Shown: one piece after another, positions 11,990 to 12,936 of the stretch
Layout: the number at the start of each line of letters is the position of its first letter
Numbering within the stretch: the stretch's first letter is position 1
NCBI GenBank assembly: GCA_031412575.1
Contig: JANODG010000208.1
Coordinates: 1-12,936 of the forward strand
Source of the DNA: JAMLIO01 sp031412575
GTDB taxonomy: Bacteria; Bdellovibrionota; Bdellovibrionia; Bdellovibrionales; UBA1609
Reading direction: 5' to 3'
DNA length: 12,936 bases
The notes under the pieces: model-generated
The model's input: the letters and a program-made list of their open reading frames with translations, nothing else
Databases searched by the model: none
What the model was told of the DNA's origin: nothing
Translations under genes and position numbers: made by a program

Positions 11990-12767
11990 AACTTTCATCC
12001 GCACTCGGGAACTGAGCTGAAGTCACGTCTTCCACATAGTTATCAACAGCTGATTTCACCAATTCACCTGCATTCAAATAGTGTCTAACGAATTTTACTT
12101 TAAAATCAGTAAGGCCAAGAAAGTCATGAAGCACTAGAATTTGTCCGTCTGTACTAATGCCTGCGCCAATGCCAATCGTTGGAATAGATAGTTCATGCGT
12201 AATAGTCTCTGCCAAATCATTAGGAACACATTCTAGAACTACTGCAAAAGCACCAAGTTCTTGAAGCTGGACTGCAGATTTAAAAATTTCACTTCGTGAT
12301 TCATCGGACTTGCCTTGAACTTTAAATCCACCAAATTTTTGAACCGACTGTGGGGTTAGCCCTAAGTGACCCATCACAGGGACACCCATGTTGATCAGCA
12401 TTGAAATTCGATCTTCAATACCAACTAAGCCTTCAATTTTTACAGCGTGGGCCCCCGACGCCATGATCAACTTTATACCTTCAACAAATTTTTCTTGGGA
12501 TTCAAAAGCAAAACCAAATGGCAAATCGCAAACGACAAATTTATCTTTAGCCCCTTTAACAACGCTAGCACACATCTTTGCTAAATCCTGCACTTTAGAA
12601 CCAATGGTATTGTCGTCCCCATGAATCACCATGGAAGAGCTGTCGCCAACTAACAAAGCTTCGATTTTAGTTTGGTTCATGATTTTAGCGAAAGTAAAAT
12701 CGTAGCACGTAAGCATACTGATCTTTTCTTTTTTTATTTTTCTTTGCTTCCAGTCGTAAATTTTCAT
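11982..12767 (-). CDS. panB: 3-methyl-2-oxobutanoate hydroxymethyltransferase
   Basis: Transfers a hydroxymethyl group from methylenetetrahydrofolate to 2-ketoisovalerate to give ketopantoate, the first step of pantothenate synthesis; cytoplasmic TIM-barrel with Mg2+. 261 residues versus 264 in E. coli. Signatures are SMLTCYDFTFAK (17-28), LLVGDSSSMVIHG (38-50, metal-binding Asp42), VVCDLPFGF (78-86, Asp81), AVKIEG (108-113, Lys110), VPVMGHLGLTPQSV (129-142), VLECVP (177-182, catalytic-type Glu179), IPTIGIGAG (195-203) and GQILVLHDFLGL (208-219). The ATG at 12767 has AGGAG 8 bases upstream, inside the previous gene, and overlaps that gene's TGA (ATGA). Its substrate ketoisovalerate comes from valine synthesis, whose genes are not in view. 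Confidence 0.95.
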   Translation of the reverse strand: MKIYDWKQRKIKKEKISMLTCYDFTFAKIMNQTKIEALLVGDSSSMVIHGDDNTIGSKVQDLAKMCASVVKGAKDKFVVCDLPFGFAFESQEKFVEGIKLIMASGAHAVKIEGLVGIEDRISMLINMGVPVMGHLGLTPQSVQKFGGFKVQGKSDESRSEIFKSAVQLQELGAFAVVLECVPNDLAETITHELSIPTIGIGAGISTDGQILVLHDFLGLTDFKVKFVRHYLNAGELVKSAVDNYVEDVTSAQFPSADESYV

Positions 12768-12936
12768 GATTTGATCTCCTCGAAAAATAAATTTTCAAAA
12801 CTTTGGTAGATCTCTAGCAATTTAGGATTATCTTTTTTCAAGGCACACTTGTGTTTTTCAATAGTGTCTATATCCCCCCTAATTAAGGGACCAGTTAATT
12901 TTTCAAACTCATCTTTTTGGAACATCGAGGATACTG
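12764..12936 (-). CDS. DUF2520-type Rossmann dehydrogenase-like protein, C-terminal fragment (possible ketopantoate reductase)
   Basis: Only the last 56 residues are in the window; the 5' end is beyond the right edge. The reading frame is open throughout and ends in a TGA that overlaps the panB ATG. It contains FEKLTGPLIRGDIDTIEKH (10-28), then CALKKDNPKLLEIYQSF. The LTGPxxRGDxxTxxxH pattern followed by a short helix ending LxxIYxxF is what I know from the C-terminal domain of proteins made of a Rossmann-like NADP domain plus DUF2520. These often sit beside panB and panC, and members have been proposed as alternative ketopantoate reductases (PanG-type, from memory). Its place at the head of a pantothenate operon otherwise lacking panE fits that role. 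The Rossmann half cannot be seen, so function is inferred from context. Confidence 0.65.
   Translation of the reverse strand, partial: VSSMFQKDEFEKLTGPLIRGDIDTIEKHKCALKKDNPKLLEIYQSFENLFFEEIKS

Overview
The window looks like an AT-rich chromosomal segment of a Bdellovibrio-like bacterium (Bdellovibrionota). This is inferred from the mix of metabolic genes, small secreted proteins without recognisable families, TTG starts behind strong Shine-Dalgarno sites, and a GGTGCCAGGTTCC-type intergenic repeat that I associate with this group. No search was run, so the placement is tentative. No phage, plasmid, CRISPR, tRNA or rRNA signal is visible.

Layout. (1) 1-916: the start of an aminopeptidase N gene (minus, cut by the window edge) is divergent from a complete ogt-type O6-alkylguanine-DNA alkyltransferase (plus). 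(2) 957-3108, minus strand: an acidic membrane-anchored or secreted protein is translationally coupled to a TPMT-family methyltransferase carrying an extra N-terminal domain, followed by a small exported protein of unknown function. (3) 3270-8569, plus strand: a four-gene leucine (isovalerate) degradation operon, liuB-liuC-liuD-liuE. It encodes both subunits of methylcrotonyl-CoA carboxylase, methylglutaconyl-CoA hydratase and HMG-CoA lyase. Together these turn 3-methylcrotonyl-CoA into acetyl-CoA and acetoacetate; isovaleryl-CoA dehydrogenase (liuA) is not in the window. (4) 8568-8987: a gene-free stretch made of repeats. It contains a 305-bp element with nested inverted repeats whose left end overlaps the liuE stop codon, followed by a GC-rich palindrome and a short direct repeat. 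(5) 8988-12936, minus strand: a tightly overlapping pantothenate/CoA operon in the order DUF2520 dehydrogenase-like gene (partial), panB, a panC-coaBC gene fusion, coaX.

In region 5 every junction overlaps (ATGA, 8 bases, ATGA), so the products are probably made in a coupled way. Read as a pathway, the operon goes from ketoisovalerate to ketopantoate (PanB), pantoate (possibly the DUF2520 protein), pantothenate (PanC), phosphopantothenate (CoaX) and phosphopantetheine (CoaBC). Aspartate decarboxylase (PanD) and the final CoaD and CoaE steps lie elsewhere.

The most notable items are the panC-coaBC fusion, which joins two enzymes that are not consecutive in the pathway and whose PanC C-terminal domain is shortened, and the nested inverted-repeat element between the two convergent operons.
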